Assembly: GCA_009726125.1 (NCBI GenBank)
Contig: WLIT01000003.1
Location: 1-64,000, forward strand
Source: Actinomycetota bacterium
GTDB taxonomy: Bacteria; Actinomycetota; Actinomycetes; Nanopelagicales; Nanopelagicaceae
Direction: 5' to 3'
Length of the DNA: 64,000 nucleotides
The stretch's first letter is position 1. The number at the start of each line of letters is the position of its first letter. This document shows, in pieces, positions 25,601 to 35,700 of the stretch. Under the pieces are notes generated by a model. That model worked only from the letters and a program-made list of their open reading frames with translations. It did not search any database and was not told the DNA's origin. The translations under genes were made by a program, and so were the position numbers.

Positions 25601-25676
25601 ACCTCCGTCTTTTCTAGGTTTGGCTTTCTCTTGTTGGGTTAGTTGGTTAGTTAGTTGGGTTAGTTCTTTGGACTAG

Positions 25677-25721
25677 GAAAAGCAAAAGGGCCGCGAATCC
25701 TTTGAAAGGATTTGCGGCCCT
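25677..25721 (-). terminator. intrinsic terminator in the whiB7 leader
   Basis: On the minus strand AGGGCCGC and GCGGCCCT form the base of a long stem that continues through AATCCTTT/AAAGGATT with a single A-C mismatch. It is followed by TTTTGCTTTT. It lies after the 73-codon leader ORF and about 85 bp before whiB7. It can be read as the end of that ORF's transcript or as an attenuator for whiB7. Confidence 0.85.
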
Positions 25722-25739
25722 GGGGCTTTTAACTATCGA

Positions 25740-25961
25740 TTAGCCGATAGTGCTCCAGGATCCGCTCTTTGCAAAGGCTGCATTGGTTGCATAATTAGCA
25801 GCGAAGGCAAAGCGCTTATGTGTTGATGGCTTGTTAGTAGCTGTATTAGCTGCTGCCCCAACGAAAGATTTGCGCCAAGTGTTTGATACTGCTGAAACAG
25901 CAGAATTAGACGCAGCGGCTATACCGCGAGCGCCTGTAACTTGAGCGAATCGTTGTGACAT
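25740..25961 (-). CDS. 73-residue ORF in the whiB7 leader, unknown
   Basis: The predicted product begins MSQRFAQVTGARG and is unusually rich in Ala, Ser, Thr and Asn, with basic residues and no Cys. It has no ribosome-binding site. The ATG lies 7 bases after a TACCCT -10-like box, so translation from a leaderless mRNA is likely. It is located between uvrD2 and a strong terminator upstream of whiB7. It may be a regulatory upstream ORF of the whiB7 leader or an independent small gene. I recognise no family. Confidence 0.6.
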   Translation of the reverse strand: MSQRFAQVTGARGIAAASNSAVSAVSNTWRKSFVGAAANTATNKPSTHKRFAFAANYATNAAFAKSGSWSTIG

Positions 25962-25968
25962 GTAGAGA

Positions 25969-26010
25969 AGGGTAACTCACGCCACAATGGCGACGCAAGT
26001 TAATTAAATT
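25969..26010 (-). promoter_or_regulatory. candidate WhiB7-type promoter for the whiB7 leader
   Basis: Read on the minus strand, an AT-only block AATTTAATTAA adjoins TTGCGT (25993-25998), then an 18-bp spacer and TACCCT (25969-25974), 7 bases before the leader ORF's ATG. WhiB7 is known to bind an AT-rich sequence directly upstream of the -35 element through its AT-hook, and whiB7 is autoregulated, so the layout fits. Confidence 0.5.
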
Positions 26011-27655
26011 AGAGAATCCCCTGCAAGAAGGGGCTGGGGCTTCCTGAATATGAGAGATGAAGTTCGCTCTTTGCCCGCGTAAGGCCCACATAAAAGAGCC
26101 TGCGCTCCTCTTCAACATCGTTTCCCATCGGCAGGACGCCATCGCTAACGCCGGCTAAAAAGACGTGGTCCCACTCCAAACCTTTTGCGGCGTGAAGGGT
26201 TGAAAGCACTACACCGGGCAGGGTTGGTGGATTGTTCTGTTCGGCCCGATCCTCAAGTTCACGAAGATAAGTTCGTAAGGTTGGAGCGCCATCTTCCTGC
26301 ATCGACTTACCCAGGCCAAGGAAGGCGTGAACATAATCCGTCTCTCCAAATGGGCGCAGAACATCTACTAAATCGATATACCAGTTGCCGCCTTCACTTG
26401 GCAGAACTGATGCACTGCGAATAACGCGCATCGCATCTCGCACATCAATTCGCTCGAAGAATTTCTCGGAACTCTTAATTTGAGAGTCAATTCCTGCAGC
26501 GCGGAGTTCACGCTCGAAAATATCTAATTGCGCATTTGTTCTAGTTAAAATCGCAACTTCAACTCGGTCGCCAGATTTTGCGCGAAGTTCAGCAATTTTC
26601 TTGGCGATGAAATTCGCTTCGCTAGCGTTTGAATCGAATTTTGCAATCTCTGGTTTGGCGCCATGTTCATTCATCGACGCTAACTCGTGACCATGCTCGC
26701 CAATCATTCCGCCTTGACGCAAAATTGCATTTGCAGTTCCAATAATTTCTGGAGTAGAACGATAGCCGCGAGATAGCCGGATTACTTGGGCTTTAGGAAA
26801 GCGCTTGGTAAATCCAAGTAAGAATGAGGAGCTCGCACCAGCGAAGGAATAGATTGTTTGAGCAGCATCGCCCACAACGCAAATATCTTCGCGATTACCA
26901 AGCCATAAGTTAAGCAGACGTTGTTGCAACGGTGAAACATCCTGGTATTCATCAACCGTGAAGTAACGGTATTGGTCACGAATTCGCTCTCGAACATCGC
27001 GATCTTCTTCCAACATACCAACTGTAAGGAGAAGAACATCTTCAAAGTCAATTGCACGCTCTTGTTGTTTCAAAGTTTCATATGCTTGATAAACCTTTGA
27101 GATATCTTCAAAATTTGCTTTATCTGGCTTATTGTTTGGAATTCTAAGGCTGCGTCCTGCGCCAAGAGCAGATTCAACATATTCATCTGGCGAAATTTCT
27201 AAGACTTTAGCCCACTCAATCTCACTTGCAATTTCCCGAAGCGTAGAAGTTTGTGGCGCTAGTGAAGCATCTGTACGAGTTAGCGCTTCAGCGATTGCGC
27301 CAGATTTCATCGTTAGAAGTGAGGGAAAGGCGCCACCAAATGAATAGGGCCAGAAATACATCAACTGCTTTATCGCAGCAGAGTGAAAAGTTCGAGCCGT
27401 TGCATTTGGGATTCCCAAACCGCGAAGGCGGGCGCGCATTTCACCAGCCGCTCGTGCAGTGAAAGTTAGGGCCAAAGTTTTGCTTGGGTCAGTAACTCCA
27501 ATTGCAATTGCATATGCGATGCGGTGGGTAATAACTCTGGTCTTGCCGGTTCCGGCTCCTGCAATTACACATACTGGGCCACGAACTGCGGTAACAACTT
27601 CACGTTGCTCGGGATCTAGGGCCTCAAGTATCTGATCTGCGCCTGCTGCAACCAT
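26009..27655 (-). CDS. uvrD2: ATP-dependent DNA helicase UvrD2-like (short form)
   Basis: The 548-residue SF1A helicase has Q-motif LDPEQREVVTA, Walker A GAGTGKTRVI, motif II VDEYQDVSPLQQ, motif III GDAAQTIYSFAGA, motif IV-like LSRGYRSTPEI, motif V STLHAAKGLEWDHV and motif VI YVGLTRAKSEL. It unwinds DNA 3' to 5'. It stops shortly after motif VI. Mycobacterial UvrD2 (about 700 residues) continues with a tetracysteine segment and an HRDC domain, both absent here. The stop codon is clean and the leader promoter overlaps it. nudC lies immediately upstream. Confidence 0.92.
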   Translation of the reverse strand: MVAAGADQILEALDPEQREVVTAVRGPVCVIAGAGTGKTRVITHRIAYAIAIGVTDPSKTLALTFTARAAGEMRARLRGLGIPNATARTFHSAAIKQLMYFWPYSFGGAFPSLLTMKSGAIAEALTRTDASLAPQTSTLREIASEIEWAKVLEISPDEYVESALGAGRSLRIPNNKPDKANFEDISKVYQAYETLKQQERAIDFEDVLLLTVGMLEEDRDVRERIRDQYRYFTVDEYQDVSPLQQRLLNLWLGNREDICVVGDAAQTIYSFAGASSSFLLGFTKRFPKAQVIRLSRGYRSTPEIIGTANAILRQGGMIGEHGHELASMNEHGAKPEIAKFDSNASEANFIAKKIAELRAKSGDRVEVAILTRTNAQLDIFERELRAAGIDSQIKSSEKFFERIDVRDAMRVIRSASVLPSEGGNWYIDLVDVLRPFGETDYVHAFLGLGKSMQEDGAPTLRTYLRELEDRAEQNNPPTLPGVVLSTLHAAKGLEWDHVFLAGVSDGVLPMGNDVEEERRLFYVGLTRAKSELHLSYSGSPSPFLQGIL

Positions 27656-28591
27656 TTACTTACCGGACAAATCTCGAACATCTGCGCCGCTTTTCTCATA
27701 CCAAAATTCAATCATCTTGCGTGCAACGCTCATGCTCGGTGGCAGGGTTAGCGATTGATCTGCAATTGCTTCACGCATCGCTTCGCGAGTTAGCCAGCGA
27801 ATCTCTTCAATCTCTTCACCATCCGCTTTTGCTGAATCTGGATTGGTAGCAAGCGCCGAGAATGAAATCATAATTGAAGCTGGAAATGGCCAAGGTTGCG
27901 AACCAAGATAGGTAATTGCATCTGCTTTAATCCCGGACTCTTCAAATACTTCACGCATTACTGTCTGTTCAAATGATTCACCAGGTTCTACGAAACCAGC
28001 GAAGCACGAGAATCTCTTCTCTGGCCAAATCTTCTGGCGACCGAGAAGAACGCGATCAGCTTTATCTTTTACTAAAACAATTACTGCGCCATCTGTCCGT
28101 GGGTAATGTTCGGAACCATCTGATGTGCATTTGCGGAGTGAACCACCATTTGCGCTCTCGGTTGGTGCACCACATCTTGCGCAAAATTGGTGTGTGTGAT
28201 GCCAATTCGCAATTGCCTGCGAATGAATTGCGAGACCCATTTCAAGTTGTGGCAGATAATCTCCCAAAGTTCTAAGGGTCTGATAACTTTCAAGTAGCTC
28301 AAAACTTTCAAAATCATGGGCATCACTGCACCAAGCAAAATAAGCAATTCCCTTATCGATGCCAAGAAATAACTCTTCACCGATGGCGAATTTATTACCA
28401 GCGCGAAGTTCTGAAATCTGATTGGCGCTCTGAAAATCTAATTCAAAATTTGCTTTAACTAGAAACTTGCCCGATGCAAAGTGCAGAATTCGAGCCTCTT
28501 GCCAGAGCCTTGATAACTCATCTGGTTTCAACCGAAGCTCGCCCGAGCGGTCGACCGCCTCGCTAGCCAATGGGAGCTTTAAAACATTCAC
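27656..28591 (-). CDS. nudC: NAD(+) diphosphatase / NAD-cap decapping hydrolase NudC
   Basis: The 311-residue protein has an N-terminal domain, one CxxC zinc knuckle (FCARCGAP) and a Nudix box, GFVEPGESFEQTVMREVFEESGI, with all key Glu residues. The NudC-specific SQPWPFPAS motif follows. It hydrolyses NAD(H) to NMN and AMP and removes NAD caps from RNA. A second CxxC partner is not clear; only a lone Cys (RKC) follows. It abuts uvrD2 with no gap, suggesting co-transcription. Confidence 0.94.
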   Translation of the reverse strand: MNVLKLPLASEAVDRSGELRLKPDELSRLWQEARILHFASGKFLVKANFELDFQSANQISELRAGNKFAIGEELFLGIDKGIAYFAWCSDAHDFESFELLESYQTLRTLGDYLPQLEMGLAIHSQAIANWHHTHQFCARCGAPTESANGGSLRKCTSDGSEHYPRTDGAVIVLVKDKADRVLLGRQKIWPEKRFSCFAGFVEPGESFEQTVMREVFEESGIKADAITYLGSQPWPFPASIMISFSALATNPDSAKADGEEIEEIRWLTREAMREAIADQSLTLPPSMSVARKMIEFWYEKSGADVRDLSGK

Positions 28592-28654
28592 CTGCAGACC
28601 CTACTAGCCAGCGCAACTCACAGCGAGATGGGCGTAAATCCCTTATAAAGTGCG

Positions 28655-29461
28655 GTGATGCGACTGACCTCTTGGAATTTATTACATGGTCAAGGTGCGG
28701 AAAATATGCGCGCAATTGCCAGTGATTTGGCGGTTGGCAATTCCGATTTTGTAATTGGAGTTCAGGAAGTCGACGCTTATCAAGATCGTTCAGATCAAGT
28801 TTTTCAGGTTTCAGAAATAGCAAGTGAATTAGGTGCCAAGTATTTTGGATTTGTGCGCTGTGTAATTGGAACACCAGGTTTTAGTTGGCGCAAAGTCCGG
28901 AGCGATGAGGCAATTTTAATTACCGACGTGCTTGCGCAGAACGATGATAATCCCCCTTCATACGGAATTGGCTTGATAACCAATATTCCAGTTCTCAAAT
29001 GGGAAGTATTGGCGCTAGGAAAATCAATTATTGGTTTGCCGCTGGTATTTCCCGATGCAGCTGCTGGGGAGAGCGTTAGACCTAAAGTTAAATTTATCTA
29101 CGTTAAGGATGAACCGAGATATGCGATTGCCGCACAACTTGAAAATGGCTATACAGTAGTTAATATGCATCTCTCCTTTGTGCCATTGGTAAATCTCTAT
29201 CAACTTTGGAAAGTGAAACGTTGGTTGGCCAAGATGCCTGGCAAACATATCCTGCTTGGAGATTTCAACCTACCCTTTGATATTCCAGTAAAATTCTCAA
29301 AGTGGAAATCTCTAGCGGCAATAGCGACTTATCCAACTTGGCAACCCAAGATTCAATTTGATTACATACTAAGTAATAGCGTAGAACAGAGCGAAGTTAA
29401 AGCTATTTACTTGGAGAGTAAAATTAGTGATCACTTGCCAGTAACAATTGAAATTAATTGA
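28655..29461 (+). CDS. endonuclease/exonuclease/phosphatase (EEP) family hydrolase
   Basis: The 268-residue protein begins MRLTSWNLLHGQGAENM, the EEP strand with the catalytic Asn. It continues with VIGVQEVDA (metal-binding Glu), VVNMHLSF (catalytic His), LLGDFNLPF (Asp/Asn) and SDHLPVTIEI (final Asp-His). All five catalytic motifs are intact. Substrate may be nucleic acid, phospholipid or inositol phosphate; the sequence does not tell. GTG 28655 and ATG 28658 are both possible starts. A TATAAA box close upstream suggests a near-leaderless message. The end overlaps adnB by 31 bp tail to tail. Confidence 0.9.
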   Translation: MMRLTSWNLLHGQGAENMRAIASDLAVGNSDFVIGVQEVDAYQDRSDQVFQVSEIASELGAKYFGFVRCVIGTPGFSWRKVRSDEAILITDVLAQNDDNPPSYGIGLITNIPVLKWEVLALGKSIIGLPLVFPDAAAGESVRPKVKFIYVKDEPRYAIAAQLENGYTVVNMHLSFVPLVNLYQLWKVKRWLAKMPGKHILLGDFNLPFDIPVKFSKWKSLAAIATYPTWQPKIQFDYILSNSVEQSEVKAIYLESKISDHLPVTIEIN

Positions 29462-32400
29462 TCTTCACTAAGTAAATCTGCTGGACGTACAGTCTCATTT
29501 GAACCTATATAGTGAAAAGCTGCACTGATTTTCGATAGTGGAATCCCGTACAACTTCGAATAAGCCAAGCGATACATCGCCAATTGAATTGCCGCGGCCG
29601 CTAAATCATCTCCGCTCTTACTTTTGCCGGTCTTCCAATCAACAACTTCATAAGTGCCATCAGCCTCATAAACCGCATCAATTCGCCCTCTAAGCAGTAC
29701 GCCGCCAAGAACAGTTTCGAATGGCACTTCAATGCCACCTGGTGCTGGATCTCGCTTCGCCCAACTGCTGGCAAGCCACTTCGCTTTTAACTCCTCTAAA
29801 GGCAAGCCATCTGGATCTGCGCTGGAAATATCTAGAACATCTTCATCCAATACTTGTGGATCTTTATATTGCGCTTCGACCCAGAGGTGGAAAGCAGTTC
29901 CACGTCTGGCATATTTATCAATGTGGTTTGGCATTGGACGGCGAATATTTAACGCAAGCTCATCAGGATCTTTGGCGAGATTTACCAGAGTTGAAACTGA
30001 CATCCGAGTTGGCAGATTCACACTTAAATTCTTCTTTCCCTCTCTGCTCTCCACTATTAGCGCTATTGCATCACTAGCCAAACTAATCTCTTCTAGCGAT
30101 TTAGCGGCGCTAAGCAATTCTTCAGGTGTTGCAAAGGCGGGGATAGTTGAGACATATGCAACCGACTTTGCAACCTGTTCCGCACGAGCGGATCGGACTG
30201 GCCAACTTCCACTTCGCGGATTAGTTCGCGTTGGATTTTCGGTAGTTGGTTTGGTCATCTCAAAAATCTTATTCTTGGAATCGACTGAATCAACTACAGC
30301 CTCAACTAAGTTATAAAGAGCGCTGGCCTCAACGGAATTCATTCCATTTCCAAACCAAGATGCGGTTGCCAACAAATTAATTTTTGCTCGGGTAAATGCG
30401 ACATATGCCAGCCGCCACTCTTCCTCTTCGCGCCGCTTCTTCCAGGATTCTTTAACAACATCTAGGGCTTTTCGCACCTCAACATGTTTTGGCGATCCAG
30501 CTGGAAATTCAAAGTCATCAAATTGTTTAGCATCACCACGAAGTGAGATTGGTAGCGCTGCTGAGTTTGAAGTCCAGAGATCCAGGTTCTTGCCTGAACT
30601 TGGAAAGTTATCTGTAACTAAACCGGGTACTGCAACGAAATCCCATTCCGAGCCCTTTGCTGCATGGATTGTGAGAATCTGAACAGCGTGCTTATTGGCG
30701 GCGACAGATACTGGTTTTAGACCTCCCTCTTCGGAATCGGCAATCTTTAACCAATCAAGGAAGGTGGAAATAGTTCCGCCATTTCGTTGGAATTTACCGG
30801 CCTCATCTAAGAAGGCGTCTAAATGTTTGCGACCTTGGGCAAAACCATCACGAACCATAACTTCAGTATCAAGAAATAAGAATCGCTCGGCCTCCATGAT
30901 CGCATCCGTTATTGAGCCAGTTAAATATCTGCGAAGTTCGCGCAACTCCTTGGAAAATTTAAGTAATCGTTCGTACCCTATCTCCGAGAAGTTCGCTCGT
31001 GGCGCCTTTTCAAATACCTCTAAGGCTTCGATTGCACTTCCAATAGCAAAATCTTCCGCCTCCATAACTTCAGCGTTTGCGCTCTCCATTATTTTGCCGA
31101 CAGTCTTGCTAAGTGATTGGTCATAATTTGCGACAAGGGAACGAGCAAATTTACCTAGCGCTGCTAAATCTTTAGGACCTAGCGCAACTCTTGGCCCAGC
31201 AAGCAAACGCATAAGTGAACTGCCATTATCCGGAAAGGTCAAGGTACGAAGGAGCGCCAAGATATCGGCAATCTCTGGAACATGGATTAGCCCACCAAGT
31301 CCAACAACCTCAACCGGAATATTCTTAGATCTAAGGGCCTGTTCGATCTCACTTATATATTTACGGGAACGAACTAAGACTGCGAAAGTTTGTGGTTCTT
31401 CTAAATCGGCAGTGCGTTCTGGTGCGAACCAATACTTCTCAAAATGTTCGGCGATACCATTGGCTTCCATTGCAAGGGTTTCATATTGACCGCAGAGCAA
31501 AGTTCCAGTTCCAGCACTTGGGCGAAGTTTCAGCCGTTTCACACTTGCCGCTTTGCCACCGCGTCCAACAATCAACTCGCCAATTTTATCTACCGCTTGA
31601 TTTGCAATCTCTAGAATATTTTCATCATTACGCCAAGTTGTGAGCAAATTATGTTCAATACATGTTCCTTGTGAGCTACCGATAAAGCTCTTTCCGAAGG
31701 TATCAAGAGTCTGGGCACTTGCGCTGCGCCACCCGTAAATGGCTTGGTTTGGATCCCCAACGGCAGTCACGGCATGTCCATCGCCAAAGAGAGCTGATAA
31801 GAATTTAACTTGGCTTACAGAGGTATCTTGATATTCATCTAGCAGAACGACTTTATATTTAGCGCGTTCAGCGGAGATTATTTCCGCAGTAAATTCGGCA
31901 CCGCCTGTCTCACCACTTACTAGCTTTGCCACTAGCGACATCTGATCATTGAAGGTAAGAAGCCCGCGTTCTAAGCGATATCTTTCATACTCATCAACCA
32001 TCGGCAGAATTGCTAGCCGTTCCTTAAGTGAAGAGTGAAGATCTCGTACTGGATCATTTGATTGGGTATCTGAAATAGTTGAAAATTTCTCAAGAATCGA
32101 TTCGCAGAAAGCGCGTACATCAGTAGTTGTTTTCCCGTGCTCACCAAGTGCCGCTGATAGGCCCATTACTTTATCCACGATTGTTTTCGCGGCATGAGAA
32201 ATATCGCTGCCGTTTGTGGCCTCACTTGTAAAATTATTGACAATATTATTTGCAATCTGCCAAGCCGCAGCCTCGCCAATTGGATCTGCTGTTGCATCTA
32301 CACCCATCCGGATTGCATGTTCGGATAAAACTCGACCGGCATATGAGTGATAAGTAGAGACTGTAACTGCAATATCTATCTCAGATTTGCTGACGCTATC

Positions 32401-32721
32401 AATCGGTAGTAAACCAATTTTACGAAGTTGACGGAGGCGTTTACGAATTCTAGAAGAGAGCTCACCAGCCGCTTTTCTGGTAAACGTTAGCCCGAGAATT
32501 TCATCTGGTCGAACAATCCCATTTGCAACTAACCAGAGAACACGGGCGCTCATGGTTTCGGTCTTTCCAGAACCTGCGCCAGCAATTACAACGGTTGGCC
32601 CTAAGTGATGTGATTCAATAATAGGAATCTGTTCCGGACTTGGACCCTTGAATTTTGGATCAATTGTGCGAAGTGCGTTTCCAATATCTTCCGCCGAGTA
32701 CTTAATCTTTTGCTCGCTCAT
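29431..32721 (-). CDS. adnB: UvrD-type helicase with PD-(D/E)XK nuclease domain (AdnB-like)
   Basis: The 1096-residue protein has an SF1 helicase motor with Walker A VIAGAGSGKTETM, motif II LLDEYQDTSVSQ, motif III GDPNQAIYGWRSA and motif VI VAFTRAKINL. A C-terminal RecB-type nuclease contains GRIDAVYE and VVDWKTGKS, followed by QLAMYRLAY. With the adjacent AdnA-like protein it forms the heterodimeric end-resection motor-nuclease of actinobacteria, acting at DNA double-strand breaks. ATGA overlap with adnA shows translational coupling. Length matches mycobacterial AdnB. Confidence 0.93.
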   Translation of the reverse strand: MSEQKIKYSAEDIGNALRTIDPKFKGPSPEQIPIIESHHLGPTVVIAGAGSGKTETMSARVLWLVANGIVRPDEILGLTFTRKAAGELSSRIRKRLRQLRKIGLLPIDSVSKSEIDIAVTVSTYHSYAGRVLSEHAIRMGVDATADPIGEAAAWQIANNIVNNFTSEATNGSDISHAAKTIVDKVMGLSAALGEHGKTTTDVRAFCESILEKFSTISDTQSNDPVRDLHSSLKERLAILPMVDEYERYRLERGLLTFNDQMSLVAKLVSGETGGAEFTAEIISAERAKYKVVLLDEYQDTSVSQVKFLSALFGDGHAVTAVGDPNQAIYGWRSASAQTLDTFGKSFIGSSQGTCIEHNLLTTWRNDENILEIANQAVDKIGELIVGRGGKAASVKRLKLRPSAGTGTLLCGQYETLAMEANGIAEHFEKYWFAPERTADLEEPQTFAVLVRSRKYISEIEQALRSKNIPVEVVGLGGLIHVPEIADILALLRTLTFPDNGSSLMRLLAGPRVALGPKDLAALGKFARSLVANYDQSLSKTVGKIMESANAEVMEAEDFAIGSAIEALEVFEKAPRANFSEIGYERLLKFSKELRELRRYLTGSITDAIMEAERFLFLDTEVMVRDGFAQGRKHLDAFLDEAGKFQRNGGTISTFLDWLKIADSEEGGLKPVSVAANKHAVQILTIHAAKGSEWDFVAVPGLVTDNFPSSGKNLDLWTSNSAALPISLRGDAKQFDDFEFPAGSPKHVEVRKALDVVKESWKKRREEEEWRLAYVAFTRAKINLLATASWFGNGMNSVEASALYNLVEAVVDSVDSKNKIFEMTKPTTENPTRTNPRSGSWPVRSARAEQVAKSVAYVSTIPAFATPEELLSAAKSLEEISLASDAIALIVESREGKKNLSVNLPTRMSVSTLVNLAKDPDELALNIRRPMPNHIDKYARRGTAFHLWVEAQYKDPQVLDEDVLDISSADPDGLPLEELKAKWLASSWAKRDPAPGGIEVPFETVLGGVLLRGRIDAVYEADGTYEVVDWKTGKSKSGDDLAAAAIQLAMYRLAYSKLYGIPLSKISAAFHYIGSNETVRPADLLSEDQLISIVTGK

Positions 32722-35700
32722 TGATTAATCACCGACCGACCCTGGGGCTGGATGGGACAAAGCCCTTTAACGGCGCAGGTTCTGCAGCGATCGTTCACGG
32801 TGGCGATGAATTCATTGGCTGACATGGCATCAGCTGCGGCGATAACTTCCGCCTTTATAAGTTCGTGCTCTTTAACTGGTTGTGGTTTTGCTGATGCAGA
32901 TTTGGTATCAGTACCTAAAAATAGAAGTTCGGCGCCGGCGCTCAACTTGCCTGGTGGCTCGCCAGTAAAGGCCTCTTCATAAACTGCGAGTTGATAACCA
33001 GCAAGTTGTTTATGATCTTCAGCCTTCTTCTTTGTGATATCCGGAGCGCCAGTTTTCAAGTCAACAATGTAGACCCGACCTTCTTCATCGATTTCAACTC
33101 GGTCAACGCTGCCATTAAATAGCGCACGGCCGATAGTTTTTTCAAATTCTGCTTCCACCGCAAATAGCGTTCGCTTCGATTTATTTTCGGAGTGCCATTT
33201 GTAGAATTTTTCCAACTTTTCCAGCGCCTGATTAAATTGATAATCCCGAACCCAACCCTTATTTCCATCAATTAACTGCCAACCGCTCTCTAGCCGAGTA
33301 GCAAGTTCTTCGTAAGATAGACCGGGTTCACTCTTTAACATCGCAGCAAGTGAGTGAATTGCAATACCGAGTAATTGCGCAGTCGAATCGCCATCGCGAC
33401 CACCGCTCTTTTCGATAAACCATTTAAGGCCACATTCCGAGAATGATTGAAGATTGCTTGGTGAGACCGAAACCTGAGCGCCTTCTGGCAGAACAGGTTC
33501 ATCGCTACTTAGTTTTAACGAACCCAACCAATTCTCACTCTTTGCACTTTGAATCTCATTTGCCGCCAAAGTGTTAAGTAACTTTGCTGCGAACTCTTGC
33601 TTGCTGGAATTTGTGCCATCGAGGTCGCGACGTAGCGTTGACACTAAAGCCTGTGGGGTTAGCGATCTTGGAAGTTCAATGTTGTCAGAATCAATAGATG
33701 AAGTGCCATGAATGAATTCATAAATATCTTCGAAGTATTGCGAAGGTTCTGAGTCATCTTCTTTGGAGTAGGCAGTTACAACTAGCGCCCGTTTTGCCCT
33801 AGAAATAGCCACGTTTAGCAGCCGTCGCTCATCTTCAATCAGCGCGCTTGCGGCACTTGCTTCAATTTCGCGGCGCGCAGTTAATTGGCTTCGCTGTGAT
33901 TCAACTAGGCGTTCACTGCCAAGAAGGGAGCCGCGTTGTCGCAAATTTGGCCAGACGCCTTCTTGCAGACCAGTGATCGCAACTAAATCCCACTCCAAAC
34001 CCTTTGCGCTATGAACCGTTAAAACACTTACAACTTCACCACGTTGCCCCCGGGCTGCGATTGCATCAGATTGAATTGATTCACTTAGTAATTGATCTAA
34101 GAAGAGTTGTGGATCAGAACCAGGCATGCGTTCTGCGAAGCGACGAGCAGATTCAAAGAGTGTGATGACGGCATCTAAATCGCGATCTGCCGCGGCGCCA
34201 CGAGCACCACCTTTTAGTGCGCGATTGCGCCAGGTCGTAGCAAGTGAATCGCCTTCATAATTCTTCGCAGTATTCCAGATGGCCCAAATCAAATCTGCGA
34301 TATCAACTTTATTATTACCTTTGGAGTTCATGCGCACAACTTTTCGCGCTTCGGCAATTACATCTGCAACTCGCTTTAGCGAAAGTAATTGCTCCCAAGG
34401 AAGCGGCGCATCATTGTTATCTAAAATTTCAAGAATCACTTGTGTCGAAGGCTTAGCCTCATCCCCTGATTCACGAATTTTTCCGAGATCAATTCGCATC
34501 TGACGCAACGAAAGCGCATCTGCGCCACCGAATTCTGAGAAGAGAATCTCTTCGATTAAGCCCCAATTACTTGGAACTAATTTAATTTTGCCGAGGGCGA
34601 TTTGGGCGATAGTTAGAATTGGTTTTATCGCTGGGTTTTCACCAAGTGCAAGTGCGCCTGAATCAATTTGAATAGGAATATTGTTTAGGGCAAATGCTCG
34701 GGATATCGCAGAAACTCCGGCACCAGGTGAGCGAAGAATTACCGCCATCTCTGACCAAGCAATTCCATCTCGCAGGTGCGCTGTGCGAAGCGCATGAGCA
34801 ATGTAATTGGCGCAATCGGATTGGCTGGCCAGCTTCGCCACATCTATGGCGGAAGTAGCGTTGTTAGCGGGGTTTAGCGGCTTGCTTGGATTTCGAAACT
34901 TGGTCGCAATCGCATTGCTTAGCTCAGTAATCGAAGCCGGTGTACGAATTGCCGATGTTAAGTGCAGCTCTTGATAGCTATTTGTATCTGTATATGCGCG
35001 CACGCCTTCGGGATCTGCGCCTCGGAACTGACCGATTGCAGATTGCGGGTCGGCAAATAATATGACTCGATCACTAGCTAATAAATTTAGGAGTTCCCGG
35101 TGTGAGTTATCGCTCTCTTGAAATTCATCAACAATGATTAGCTTAAATTTATTCTGAAAAGAGTTGCGAATATCGGGCTTGGAGTTCAAATCTGAAATAG
35201 CCTGCGAGATTATGGAACTTGAATCTATCCGCTTGGCCGATCCAGAGATAAAGCCATAACGAATAGCTAGAACTTCGTCATAGATCTTCCAGAAATTTGC
35301 TGCGGCTTCCCACCAAGGTTCATTAAGCAAGCGCCCACTTTCGATTAACTGCTTATATGTAAAGTTACGCTCACTTGCTCGAAGAATTAGATCGCGAAGT
35401 TCGCGAGCAAAACCCTTAGTTGTTAGAGCCGGTTCTAACGCCTTTGGCCATTTAACTTGTGGTGAGTACTCAGGATTCGCTAATAGTTCACGGATAAATG
35501 AATCTTGTTCGGCGCCAGAGATTAATACATATCCCGGTTCGCTCTCATCTCGCTTCGTATTTATTATTGAGAAGGCTAGTGAATGAAAGGTACGAACAAT
35601 TGGTTCGAAGGCGCTAGCACCAGATTGAATAACTATTTGATCTCGCAACTCTGATGCGCGTTCGCGACCATAAGTTAAAATTAAAATTGAATTGGGATCA

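Noticed and set aside
29732-30316. 194-codon plus-strand frame
   Set aside because: It is antisense to adnB, which has intact nuclease and helicase motifs in that region.
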